Origin: DAOUMF01 sp034408935
GTDB taxonomy: Bacteria; Chloroflexota; Dehalococcoidia; SM23-28-2; RBG-16-64-32
Reading direction: 5' to 3'
Assembly: GCA_034408935.1 (NCBI GenBank)
Contig: DAOUMV010000025.1
Location: 123,567 to 187,566 of the forward strand
DNA: 64,000 bases
In this document: positions 1 to 8,107 of the stretch, in pieces
Layout: each line of letters begins with the position of its first letter
Position numbering within the stretch: the first letter of the stretch is position 1
The notes under the pieces: generated by a model
Told to the model about the DNA's origin: nothing
Database searches by the model: none
Seen by the model: the letters and a program-made list of their open reading frames with translations, nothing else
Position numbers and translations under genes: made by a program

Positions 1-1
1 G

Positions 2-220
2 GGGCGGTTTGCGCCCAGCGTGAGAGGCGGGCCCTTCGAGATCCGCGAGGCGCGGGCAGAGTACGTGTCCGGCGACCTTCGTATCTGGACTGGGAATGTC
101 TACATATCCATCTTCGCTGTTTGCGTGTCGGACATGGAGGTTGCAGATCAGTTGAGACTTGTGAGCGAAGGCCCTGAGGGAGCCCTGAAGCCGCTGGGGC
201 CGCCAGACCCTGGTTGCTGA
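2..220 (+). CDS. possible 3-prime end of a truncated gene
   Basis: A reading frame is open from the first bases of the window and stops at a TGA at 218-220, 18 bases before the peptidase gene. It would encode about 72 residues with no motif I recognise. It may be the tail of a gene cut by the window edge or a chance open frame in GC-rich DNA. Nothing in its composition or spacing decides this. Confidence 0.25.
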   Translation, partial: GRFAPSVRGGPFEIREARAEYVSGDLRIWTGNVYISIFAVCVSDMEVADQLRLVSEGPEGALKPLGPPDPGC

Positions 221-238
221 CAGACCGCAAGGAGCGCC

Positions 239-1591
239 ATGGACGACATCTTCCACCACATCGACGACCACCTGGACGAGTCCATCGCGCTGCTCACGGA
301 GCTGTGCAAGCTGCCCAGCGTAAGCGCCCAGAACAGGGCGATCTCTGAGACGGCGGAGCATGTGGCCGGCCTGCTGCGCGACTTGGGGTTGCAGGCGCGG
401 ATCATGCCGAAACCTGCTGGCGGCCACCCCGTCGTCTACGCGGAGCAAGCCGGCAGTTCGCCGCGCACGCTGCTCTTCTACGACCACTACGACGTGCAGC
501 CGCCGGAGCCGCTGGAGCTGTGGTCGTCGCCGCCCTTCGAGCTCACCCTGCGCGACGGCAAGCTGTACGGCCGCGGCGTGTGCGACAACAAGGGCAACAT
601 CGCCGCCCGCCTGGCCGCCCTGCGGGCCTGGAAGGAGGTCCGCGGGGAGCTGCCCTGCGCCGTCAAGTTCTGCATCGAGGGCGACGAGGAGATCGGCAGT
701 CCTCATATGGAGGAGTTCGTGGAGGAGCGCTCAGAGCTCCTGGCTGCCGACGCCTGTGTCTGGGAGGGCGGCGGCGTCACGTGGGAAGGCATCCCTCAGC
801 TCGTTCTCGGCGTGAAGGGGCTGCTCTACGTGGAGCTGGAGGCGAACACCGTGGGCCGCGACGCCCACTCCTCCTACGGCACGGTTCTGCCCAACGCGGC
901 CTGGCGCCTCGCCTGGGCCCTGGCCTCGATCAAGGGGCCGGACGAACGAGTGCTCATCGACGGCTTCTACGACAGCGTGCGGCCGGCCACACCGGAGGAG
1001 CGAGCCGCGGTGGAGGTGATGCCCTCGGAGGAGGGGGAAACCCTGAGGTCGTACGGGGTCGAGGAGGCGCTGACGGGGGTGCGCGGCGTGGACTACCGCC
1101 TGCGCCACCTGTTCGAGCCCACGGCCACTATCGACGGCCTCACGTCGGGCTACGAGGGTGAGGGTGCGAAGACGGTCCTGCCAGCGCGGGCGATGGCCAA
1201 GATGGACTTCCGCCTGGTTCCCGACCAGCACCCGGACGACATCTTGGCCACGCTTCGGCGGCATCTGAACTCCCGCGGCTTCGGCGACATAACGGTGCGG
1301 CGCCTCAGCGCCGAGCGGCCCGCACGCACGCCGGTCACCGACCCGTTTGTCGAGGTGGTACGCCAGGCGGTGCGGGACATCTACGGCCGGGAGGCGATCA
1401 TCGTGCCATCGATGGCGGGAACGGGCCCGCTATACCCATTCGTGGCCACGCTGGGCCTGCCGTCGGCCGACATCGGCATTGGCTATCCGGAGGCCCGTAT
1501 CCACGCTCCGGACGAGAACATCCGCATCGAGGACTTCCGGCGAGGCACGAAGGCGATAGCGGCGCTGCTGGGGCGGTTTGGGGAGGGGTAA
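239..1591 (+). CDS. M20 family metallopeptidase (dipeptidase-like)
   Basis: A 450-residue cytoplasmic zinc hydrolase of the M20/ArgE/DapE/CPG2 clan, likely cleaving dipeptides or N-acyl amino acids. The metal-ligand pattern is visible: His83 and Asp85 in YDHYDVQP, the bridging Asp116 in GRGVCDNKG, and the catalytic Glu150-Glu151 in EGDEEIGS. Length and order (catalytic half, lid domain around residues 200-310, catalytic C-terminus) match M20 dipeptidases. There is no signal peptide. The ATG follows AAGGAG with suitable spacing, which supports the start. It appears monocistronic, since the next genes are on the minus strand. Exact substrate cannot be read from sequence; carnosinase-like dipeptidase is the nearest general description. 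Confidence 0.88.
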   Translation: MDDIFHHIDDHLDESIALLTELCKLPSVSAQNRAISETAEHVAGLLRDLGLQARIMPKPAGGHPVVYAEQAGSSPRTLLFYDHYDVQPPEPLELWSSPPFELTLRDGKLYGRGVCDNKGNIAARLAALRAWKEVRGELPCAVKFCIEGDEEIGSPHMEEFVEERSELLAADACVWEGGGVTWEGIPQLVLGVKGLLYVELEANTVGRDAHSSYGTVLPNAAWRLAWALASIKGPDERVLIDGFYDSVRPATPEERAAVEVMPSEEGETLRSYGVEEALTGVRGVDYRLRHLFEPTATIDGLTSGYEGEGAKTVLPARAMAKMDFRLVPDQHPDDILATLRRHLNSRGFGDITVRRLSAERPARTPVTDPFVEVVRQAVRDIYGREAIIVPSMAGTGPLYPFVATLGLPSADIGIGYPEARIHAPDENIRIEDFRRGTKAIAALLGRFGEG

Positions 1592-1678
1592 GCGTACGCG
1601 GGAAGTGGAGCGGGAGCCGACTGCACAGCGAGCGGCTAGCTTCGGATGGCGACGATAACGGTGGCTCGCCCCGCCCCA

Positions 1679-1736
1679 GATTCCTTCGCGGCAGACGCTG
1701 GATCCGCGGGCGGGCGTAGTCGGCGCTCAGAATGAC
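1679..1736. repeat. interspersed repeat ending GCTCAGAATGAC
   Basis: The segment runs from GATTCCTTCGC to GCTCAGAATGAC in the 156-base gap between the convergent M20 and zinc-ribbon genes. The same end-motifs occur again at about 57991-58035. The outer parts can pair (GATTC with GAATG-type ends), so it looks like a miniature palindromic interspersed element. It may serve as part of the convergent terminator region. Confidence 0.5.
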
Positions 1737-1747
1737 GGAGGGGGCGG

Positions 1748-1996
1748 CTAATGGCCTTCGCCCACGGGCGGCTCTCCCTCGCCGCCGGGCGTGGCCTCTC
1801 GGCCGAGGCAGTTGAAGCAGGCGAAGCGCAGGGATAGGTCCTGCTCGTCGATCCAGACGTCGCCGCAATCCTTCCCGTCCACATCGTTGCGCAGGTTCAG
1901 GTGGAACGGTTGGTCGCAGACGATGCAGACGGCAGAGCCGGACTCCTGGGCGGTTTCCCCACAGACCGTGCAGGTTGCCTCTACAGTTCCCGTCAT
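1748..1996 (-). CDS. small zinc-ribbon protein
   Basis: An 82-residue protein with paired cysteine motifs CTVC, CIVC, an isolated Cys44 and a terminal CFNC. This arrangement could bind two zinc ions in a treble-clef or PHD-like fold. The ATG overlaps the TGA of the upstream tRNA nucleotidyltransferase-like gene by the ATGA arrangement (1993-1996), so the two are almost certainly translationally coupled. The acidic tail has no motif. The function is unknown; coupling suggests a role connected with RNA or nucleotide metabolism, but that is inference only. Confidence 0.7.
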   Translation of the reverse strand: MTGTVEATCTVCGETAQESGSAVCIVCDQPFHLNLRNDVDGKDCGDVWIDEQDLSLRFACFNCLGREATPGGEGEPPVGEGH

Positions 1997-3255
1997 CCGC
2001 GTTTCCCCAGCCGTAGCAGGGCACGGGCCATCCTCTCTTCGTCCCGACGGGAGCGCACTTCGCCGTCCAGCCTGGCGGTCTTCAGGCGTCGCAGTGCCTG
2101 GCCCAGCCGGGGCCCCTCGCGGGCGCCCATGGCCAGCAGGGCGCCGCCATCCAGCGACGGCTTCAGGTAGCGCCACCGGCGCAGGTAGCGCAGCGCCTGT
2201 TGCCGGGCCCGGCCTTGGGCCGACGCTGCCAGCGCCCACACCGAGGCCGGCGGAAGGGGTGACAGGAGCTCCACGGCTCGGCTGGGCTTCACCTGCCGCG
2301 ATAGCGCTCGCTTGAGGGCCATCGCCTCGGGAGCGGCGCGCACGGCCTCCGTGTCTCGTTTGGCAAGGGCCAGACGGGTGGCGAGGGCCGCGGCCTGCGG
2401 CGGTGAGAGGCCCCACGCCAGCAGGGCGAGGTACGCCGTGGCCGGGGGCTCGTCCCGTACCTCCCGCAGCCAGGCGAACGCCCTCGCGCGACGGCTGTCG
2501 AAGGAGAGGGCGGGATGGATGGCGGCCAGCGCGCCCAGCCGCTGCAGGCGCAGGAGGATGCTCTCCGGCTGAGGCTCGCGCAGGGCGCGGGCCAACTCCT
2601 CGCGGATCCTGGGCCCGCTGATGGTGTCCAGGTAGCCGACGTCTCGCTTAAGCCAGCGCAGGGTACAACGCTCCAGGCGGAAGGCCAGTCGCGATTCGTA
2701 GCGGGCGCCCCGCAGGATGCGGGTGGCGTCGTCTTGGAAGCTGGCCTCGTACAGGACGCGGAGGAGCCCGGCCTTCAGGTCGGCCCTGCCCCTGAAGGGA
2801 TCGACAACGTCGCCGGCTTGGCTGCCGGTCAGCGCCAGGGCCATAGCGTTCACCGTGAAGTCGCGGCGGGACAGGTCATCACGGAGGGAGCCCGGGCGGA
2901 CGGAAGGCAAGGCCCCCGGCCGCCGATAGGTCTCCCCGCGGGCTGTGGCCACATCCAGGCGGAAGCTGCTGCCCTTGAGCGTCGCCGTCCGGAAGGCGCT
3001 GTGGATCAGGCATCGTACACCCGGCAGGCCCGAAGCCACCCGCTGGGCTAGGGTGGGAGCGTCCCCCTCCAGCGTCAGGTCCACGTCGAGGGTGGGACGG
3101 CTCAGCAGAAGGTCTCGAACGCTCCCGCCGACGAGATAGAGAGCGATTCCGTCAGCTTTCGCAGAGTTGGTGATGGCCGTCATGGCTGTGCGCGCCTCGG
3201 CTGGCACCGCGCGTGTGAGATTAACGATAAGGTTTGCCTCGGCCATATTGGGCAC
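1993..3255 (-). CDS. tRNA nucleotidyltransferase / poly(A) polymerase family protein
   Basis: A 420-residue member of the class II CCA-adding enzyme/poly(A) polymerase superfamily, which adds or repairs the 3-prime CCA of tRNA. The nucleotidyltransferase core is clear: YLVGGSVRDLLL (GG at 43-44) followed by the metal-binding DVDL (Asp57 and Asp59), with the head and neck domains around residues 90-250 and a helical, Arg-rich C-terminus lacking an HD domain. The GTG at 3255 lies 8 bases after a TATAAT box, suggesting a leaderless message; an in-frame ATG at 3246 is the alternative. Whether it adds full CCA, only A or CC cannot be told. The tRNA-Val gene in this window already encodes CCA, so repair would suffice there. 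Confidence 0.85.
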   Translation of the reverse strand: MPNMAEANLIVNLTRAVPAEARTAMTAITNSAKADGIALYLVGGSVRDLLLSRPTLDVDLTLEGDAPTLAQRVASGLPGVRCLIHSAFRTATLKGSSFRLDVATARGETYRRPGALPSVRPGSLRDDLSRRDFTVNAMALALTGSQAGDVVDPFRGRADLKAGLLRVLYEASFQDDATRILRGARYESRLAFRLERCTLRWLKRDVGYLDTISGPRIREELARALREPQPESILLRLQRLGALAAIHPALSFDSRRARAFAWLREVRDEPPATAYLALLAWGLSPPQAAALATRLALAKRDTEAVRAAPEAMALKRALSRQVKPSRAVELLSPLPPASVWALAASAQGRARQQALRYLRRWRYLKPSLDGGALLAMGAREGPRLGQALRRLKTARLDGEVRSRRDEERMARALLRLGKRG

Positions 3256-3263
3256 CGCCGCCT

Positions 3264-3269
3264 ATTATA
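3264..3269 (-). promoter_or_regulatory. -10 box for the nucleotidyltransferase gene
   Basis: A perfect TATAAT on the minus strand ends 8 bases before the GTG at 3255, leaving almost no room for a leader. I see no good -35 hexamer at the expected distance. Confidence 0.5.
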
Positions 3270-3279
3270 AGCCGTCGCC

Positions 3280-3309
3280 TTGACACTCTGTTCAGGCGAC
3301 CCCTAACAT
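3280..3309 (+). promoter_or_regulatory. candidate promoter for rnc-smc
   Basis: A perfect TTGACA at 3280-3285 and TAACAT at 3304-3309 are separated by 18 bases, pointing towards rnc about 90 bases downstream. The region is shared with the divergent nucleotidyltransferase promoter. Confidence 0.5.
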
Positions 3310-3399
3310 GGTGTGAAAGTCAGGCGCGCCCCTCGCATGTGCCTCCCTCTATAGGGACATGTAGGTCGCCCTGTTTCTACCGTTTAGGTTAGCCATCAC

Positions 3400-4113
3400 A
3401 TGACCACCGTCACGAAGCGCAAGGGGCCCACCAGTCTTCTAAAATCAGTAGGCATCGACTTTCGACATCGCGCTCTGCTGGAGCAGGCGCTCGTACACCG
3501 GTCCTACCTCAACGAGGCACCCGAGCTGGAGCTGGAATCCAACGAGCGGATGGAGTTCCTTGGCGACGCCGTACTGGGGCTAGTCATTTCGGAGCGGCTG
3601 TACCGGGACTATCCGGGCCTCAGCGAAGGCCAGCTCAGCCAGATACGGGCGCTGCTCGTGCGCTGGGATACTCTGGCCCAGGCCGCCGAGCGCATCTCCC
3701 TCGGGGATCACCTGATGCTCGGCCGCGGCGAGGAGATGTCCGGCGGCCGCACTCGTCCCTCCAACCTGGCCGGCGCGCTGGAGGCACTTATCGGCGCCGC
3801 ATTTCTGGATAGCGGCGTGACCAAGGCCCGGCGGCTAGTGTTGCATCTGCTCGAGCCGGAGCTAGAGCAGGTCGCTGCGGGCGCCATCGCCGTGGACAGC
3901 AAGTCGCGCCTCCAGCAGGTGGTGCAGGCCCGCTGGCATGAAATACCCAAGTACCGTCTCGTATCGTCTGTAGGCCCGGACCACGCGAAGACCTTCACGG
4001 TGGAGGTGCTCGTACACAGCGAGGTGCTGGGCTGTGGAAAGGGTCACAACAAGAAGCAGGCGGAATTAGCGGCCGCCCGGCAGGCCCTGGAGGCCTTGGC
4101 CTCTTCGGATTGA
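3400..4113 (+). CDS. rnc: ribonuclease III
   Basis: A 237-residue double-strand-specific endoribonuclease for rRNA precursor processing and mRNA turnover. The family signature NERMEFLGDAVLG lies at residues 48-60 and contains the metal-binding Glu52 and Asp56. The second acidic cluster (EALIGAAFLDSG) follows around residue 128, and a C-terminal double-stranded-RNA-binding domain occupies about residues 165-235. Length is normal. It ends 7 bases before smc, so the two are cotranscribed, an arrangement widespread in bacteria. No strong Shine-Dalgarno sequence precedes the ATG. Confidence 0.95.
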   Translation: MTTVTKRKGPTSLLKSVGIDFRHRALLEQALVHRSYLNEAPELELESNERMEFLGDAVLGLVISERLYRDYPGLSEGQLSQIRALLVRWDTLAQAAERISLGDHLMLGRGEEMSGGRTRPSNLAGALEALIGAAFLDSGVTKARRLVLHLLEPELEQVAAGAIAVDSKSRLQQVVQARWHEIPKYRLVSSVGPDHAKTFTVEVLVHSEVLGCGKGHNKKQAELAAARQALEALASSD

Positions 4114-4120
4114 CGTCCTT

Positions 4121-7100
4121 ATGTACCTGAAGCGACTCGAGGTTCAGGGCTTCAAGAGCTTCGCTACTCGCACCGTCTTCGATTTCGGCCAGGGCATCAC
4201 CGCCATCGTCGGCCCCAACGGCTCCGGCAAGTCCAACATCGCTGATGCCCTTCGCTGGGTGCTTGGCGAGCAGTCCGGCCGCCTGCTGCGCGCACGCAAG
4301 ATGGAGGACGCCATCTTTGCCGGCTCCTCCAAGCGCCAGCGGGCCGACAAGGCGGAGGTCACCCTCACCCTGGACAACAGCGACGGCTGGCTGCCCCTGG
4401 AGTTCAGCGAAGTCGCCATCACCCGCCGCGGCTACCGCAACGGCGAGAGCCAGTACCGCATCAACCGCAAGCGGGTCCGCCTGCGCGACCTCCAGGAGCT
4501 GCTCGCCAAGTCCAGCATGGCCCAGGGCTCGTACGCCATCATCGGCCAGGGGTTGGTGGAGACCGTCCTCAACCTGCGCCCCGATGAGCGCCGCCAGCTC
4601 ATCGAGGAGGCGGCCGACATCCAGCGCTACCGCTTCCGTATCGACGAGGCGCGGGCCAAGCTGACCGCCACCCACGAGAACGTGGAGCGTGTCAACCTCC
4701 TGGTCAAGGAGATCGCTCCCCGTCTCGGCCACCTCGAGCGCCAGGCCAAGCGGGCCGCTGACTACGCGCGCATCTCCCGCCAACTGTCGCAGGCGCTGCG
4801 TGCTCACTACGGGCATCAGTGGCACCACTCTCACGAGTCGCTGGCCGTCTCCCGGGCTGCCCACGACCAGGCCCAGGCGGAGTTCACCCAGGCCAAGGTC
4901 GCCGCGGAGACCTGCCAGCAGGAGCTAGCGGAGGTGAGCAAGGGGGTGGAAGAGCGCCGCCGCCGCGCCTCCGCCTCCGCCGCCGACCGCCAGCAGCTAG
5001 CCGACCGCATCCGCGAGCTGGAGCAAAGCCTGGCCGTCTCCGCCCAGCGAGGCACCATCCTTGAGACGCGCCAGCAGGAGCTCCGCGACGAGGTCGCTGC
5101 CCTGGAGGAAGAGCGGGCCCGCGCCGCGGAGGTCGTCTCTGGCCTGGATGCCCGCGGCGAAGAGCTGAAGGAGGCCCTGGCCACCGCCCGGGCGGAGCTG
5201 GACCATCGACGCGAAGAACTGGTGGCCCTCGAGGATGATCTCACCGGAGCGCAGGGGCGGGCCGCCGAAGACGAGGCGAAGAGCCAGCGCCTGCGAGCCG
5301 CCGCCGCGGACATCGCAGCCCGAACAAAGCGTCTCAGCCTCAGTCGCCGCGACCTGGAGAGGGAGGTCGCCCGTCTGGACACCCGCCGTCGCTCCATTAT
5401 CAGCCAGATGGCGGAGCTCATCCGCGTCCTCCGCGGCTATCGCGCCGACGATGCCGGGCTGGCCGAGGAGTTGGCCGGGGTGAGCGAGCGGCGCCAGTCC
5501 CTGGAGTCGGGGATCACCGAGCTGCGGGAGTCTTTGGCCAAGGTGGAGGCGAACCAGAACGCTCGCCGCGGCAAGATGGAGGCGCTGGAGGCCCGCCTCA
5601 ACGTTCTCAGCGAGGCCCAGCGTCAGCTTCAGTCCGCCCCGCCGGACGAGTCGCCCGTCACGGTTGAGGGTGCCGTGGGCGCCATCTATGAGATCATCCG
5701 CGTGCCCCGCGGCCTCGAGCAGGCCATCGAGGCCGCCCTCAGCGACATGGTGGAAGCGTTCATCGTCCAGCATCGGGTGGAGGCCGTTGACGCCATTCGA
5801 GCCCTCATCGCTCAGGACGCGCCGCGCACCACCATCCTCCCCCTGGACGCCATCAAGCAGGTGTACCCCCTTAACCTCATGCGGGAGAAGGGGATCATGG
5901 GTGTGGCCGCCCAGCTAGTCAAGTGCCAGCCCCCTTACCAGAAGCTCATCGATGCCCTGCTGGGCCGCACCATAGTTGTCCAGGACGTGGAAACCGCCTC
6001 CCGGGTCATCCGCCGCGGCCTGGGCACGGTGGTCACCCTTGACGGTGTCGTCTTCCACCCCATGGGGGCCATGACCGCCGGCTTCCCCCGCGCTACCCGC
6101 CCCTACATTCTCGGCCATGAGCGCGACCTGGAGTCGCTTCCCAAGGAGATCGATCGCCTGCGCCGGGCCCTGGCCGTCACCGAGAGCGAGGCCCACTCCC
6201 TGCGCGACCGCCTCCGCCAGGACGAGACGGCTCACGCCGCCCTCGCCGCTGAGGTCGACCGGGGCCTGGGCCGCCGGATGCGGGTCCAGAACGCCATCGC
6301 CGACCGCCAGCGGCGGCTGGGCCAGCTCCGCGGCGAGCTGCGAGGCCTCATCTCCTCCAAGGACAACCTGCGCGACCAGGGCGAGAGCCTGGGCCGTGAA
6401 TGCGATCGCCTGGCAGAGGAGAGGGAACAATCCCTGACCGAGGCGGAGCAGTTGAAGGAGTCCGCCAGTTACCTGCAGAAGGCCGGCAATCTGGTGGAGG
6501 AACGGCGCGGCCAGCTCCAGCGGGCCGTGGCCGAGGCGACCTCCCTGCCAGCAGGCCTCGAAGGTCACCTTCAATCGCTGGATGTGCAGAGGGAGAACGG
6601 CAAGGCCACCCTGGCCCGCCTGGATGCCCAGCTCTCCGCCAAGGGCATCCAGCTCCGCGGCCTGGAGATGGAGCGCTCTACACTCGAAAGTAGCGCCCGC
6701 TCCGACAACGAGGAGCTGGCCCGGGTGCGGGAGGAACTGCGGCCCCTGGTGGAGACCTCGGCCCCGGACCAGGGCGAGACCGTCCAGCTTGAGCTGCGCG
6801 AGCGAGAGCTACACCAGCAGCTCCTGGCCGCCCAGGGTCGCATGTTCAAGGCCGAGCGGCACCTCCTGGAAACGGAGACCGAGGTGCGACGCTGGGAGAC
6901 GGAGGCGGATGCCCTCCGTCAGCGCATCCGGGACGAGGGGCTGAGCATCACCGGCGAGGGCGAAGTCGTATCGCCGGAGATCGCCCAGCCGCTTGTGCCC
7001 CACTGGCTCGCCGCGGATGGCGAGGAGGGCCCCGGCGGCCTGCGCCCCATCTCCGGCGGCGCCGACGTCGACCCCGAGGTACTGGAGCGCGACATCGAAA

Positions 7101-7732
7101 GGATGCGGGGCCAGCTCCGTCGCCTGGGCCCCGTGAACGTGGAGGCCGAGGAGGACTACACGGAGCTGCGAGAGCGACACGATTTCCTGACCTCCCAGCT
7201 CGACGACCTGAGCGGCGCCGAGAAGGCGCTCCACCGCGCCATCGACGAGCTACACGGGGTCATGCGCAAGCGCTTCCAGTCGACCTTCGAGACGGTGGCC
7301 AGCGGGTTCGAGGAGTACTTCCAGGCGTTCTTCGGCGGCGGCCGCGCCCGTCTGGCCCTCAGCGAGCCAAGTGACCTCCAGAACACGGGGGTGGAGATCG
7401 AGGCGCAGCCGCCGGGGAAGCGGGTCCAGAGCATGGCGCAGCTCTCCGGCGGGGAGAAGGCGCTGACGGCGGTGTCGCTGCTGTTCGCGCTGCTGCAGGC
7501 GAACCCGTCGCCTTTCTGCGTCCTGGACGAGGTGGACGCCATGCTGGACGAGGCCAACGTGGGCCGGTTCGTGTCCGCGCTCCAGGAGCTGGCGAAGAAG
7601 ACGCAGTTCGCTGTCATCACGCACAACCGGCGGACGATCGAGGTGTCGGACAGCATCTACGGGGTGTCGATGGGGCCGGACACCGTGTCACGGGTGCTGT
7701 CCCTGCGCCTGGCAGACGTGAAGGCGGACTAG
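4121..7732 (+). CDS. smc: chromosome segregation ATPase SMC
   Basis: A full-length 1203-residue structural-maintenance-of-chromosomes protein that dimerises and loads onto DNA with ScpA/ScpB to compact and segregate chromosomes. Walker A GPNGSGKS is at residues 31-38. Long heptad-rich coiled coils run about 170-500 and 670-1010, interrupted by the hinge near 505-650. The ABC signature LSGGEK starts at 1108 and Walker B FCVLDEVD lies near 1132, with the D-loop and switch histidine (ITHN) after it. Its ATG is 7 bases after the rnc stop. ftsY, often the third gene of this operon, lies 3.2 kb downstream behind two other genes. Confidence 0.97.
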   Translation: MYLKRLEVQGFKSFATRTVFDFGQGITAIVGPNGSGKSNIADALRWVLGEQSGRLLRARKMEDAIFAGSSKRQRADKAEVTLTLDNSDGWLPLEFSEVAITRRGYRNGESQYRINRKRVRLRDLQELLAKSSMAQGSYAIIGQGLVETVLNLRPDERRQLIEEAADIQRYRFRIDEARAKLTATHENVERVNLLVKEIAPRLGHLERQAKRAADYARISRQLSQALRAHYGHQWHHSHESLAVSRAAHDQAQAEFTQAKVAAETCQQELAEVSKGVEERRRRASASAADRQQLADRIRELEQSLAVSAQRGTILETRQQELRDEVAALEEERARAAEVVSGLDARGEELKEALATARAELDHRREELVALEDDLTGAQGRAAEDEAKSQRLRAAAADIAARTKRLSLSRRDLEREVARLDTRRRSIISQMAELIRVLRGYRADDAGLAEELAGVSERRQSLESGITELRESLAKVEANQNARRGKMEALEARLNVLSEAQRQLQSAPPDESPVTVEGAVGAIYEIIRVPRGLEQAIEAALSDMVEAFIVQHRVEAVDAIRALIAQDAPRTTILPLDAIKQVYPLNLMREKGIMGVAAQLVKCQPPYQKLIDALLGRTIVVQDVETASRVIRRGLGTVVTLDGVVFHPMGAMTAGFPRATRPYILGHERDLESLPKEIDRLRRALAVTESEAHSLRDRLRQDETAHAALAAEVDRGLGRRMRVQNAIADRQRRLGQLRGELRGLISSKDNLRDQGESLGRECDRLAEEREQSLTEAEQLKESASYLQKAGNLVEERRGQLQRAVAEATSLPAGLEGHLQSLDVQRENGKATLARLDAQLSAKGIQLRGLEMERSTLESSARSDNEELARVREELRPLVETSAPDQGETVQLELRERELHQQLLAAQGRMFKAERHLLETETEVRRWETEADALRQRIRDEGLSITGEGEVVSPEIAQPLVPHWLAADGEEGPGGLRPISGGADVDPEVLERDIERMRGQLRRLGPVNVEAEEDYTELRERHDFLTSQLDDLSGAEKALHRAIDELHGVMRKRFQSTFETVASGFEEYFQAFFGGGRARLALSEPSDLQNTGVEIEAQPPGKRVQSMAQLSGGEKALTAVSLLFALLQANPSPFCVLDEVDAMLDEANVGRFVSALQELAKKTQFAVITHNRRTIEVSDSIYGVSMGPDTVSRVLSLRLADVKAD

Positions 7733-7742
7733 CAGGCAGGCG

Positions 7743-7760
7743 TGACCGCGGACTAGCGGT
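7743..7760 (+). terminator. weak hairpin after smc
   Basis: GACCGC and GCGGTC can pair around a six-base loop just after the smc stop, with a TTTT about 10 bases beyond the stem. The distance to the T run makes it a weak intrinsic terminator candidate. The remaining 7760-8107 interval holds no gene I can support, only the palindromic repeats below. Confidence 0.3.
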
Positions 7761-7972
7761 CGATCAAAGCGTTTTCCCTATCTGGATTTCGATGGAGAGG
7801 GCTGTTTCAGGTTGCCGGTTTGATCGTTCGGGGCGTGATCTGTTTTTCCAGGGGCCGCCCCGTATCCGGCGAGGCCCGTCCGGGGGCCGATTCGGTTGAT
7901 GGAACGACGTTCCGCAATAGGGGGCCGGACGGATGATCAAAGACGCTAACGGGGTGCTGAGGAGGGCCTGGG

Positions 7973-8047
7973 CCGCTCGTGGTTCGACTGGCTCACCACG
8001 AGCGGAGTGTATAGCCGCGGGCCCTTCGACAGGCTCAGGGCGAACGG
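7973..8047. repeat. two tandem stem-loop repeats with TTCGACaGGCTCA loop
   Basis: The first unit (7973-8005) has perfectly complementary 10-base arms CCGCTCGTGG and CCACGAGCGG around the loop TTCGACTGGCTCA. The second (8015-8047) has the loop TTCGACAGGCTCA, with arms paired only at both ends (CCG/CGG and GCCC/GGGC). Both units are 33 bases, spaced 42 bases start to start. Related copies occur at 11384, 27608, 27721, 32821 and 57796, three of them inside genes. Confidence 0.75.
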
Positions 8048-8107
8048 CTAAGTTGCGCATGACGAGTTGAGCTTACCGCAAGGGGCACGAGAGGTATAAG
8101 GTAGGGG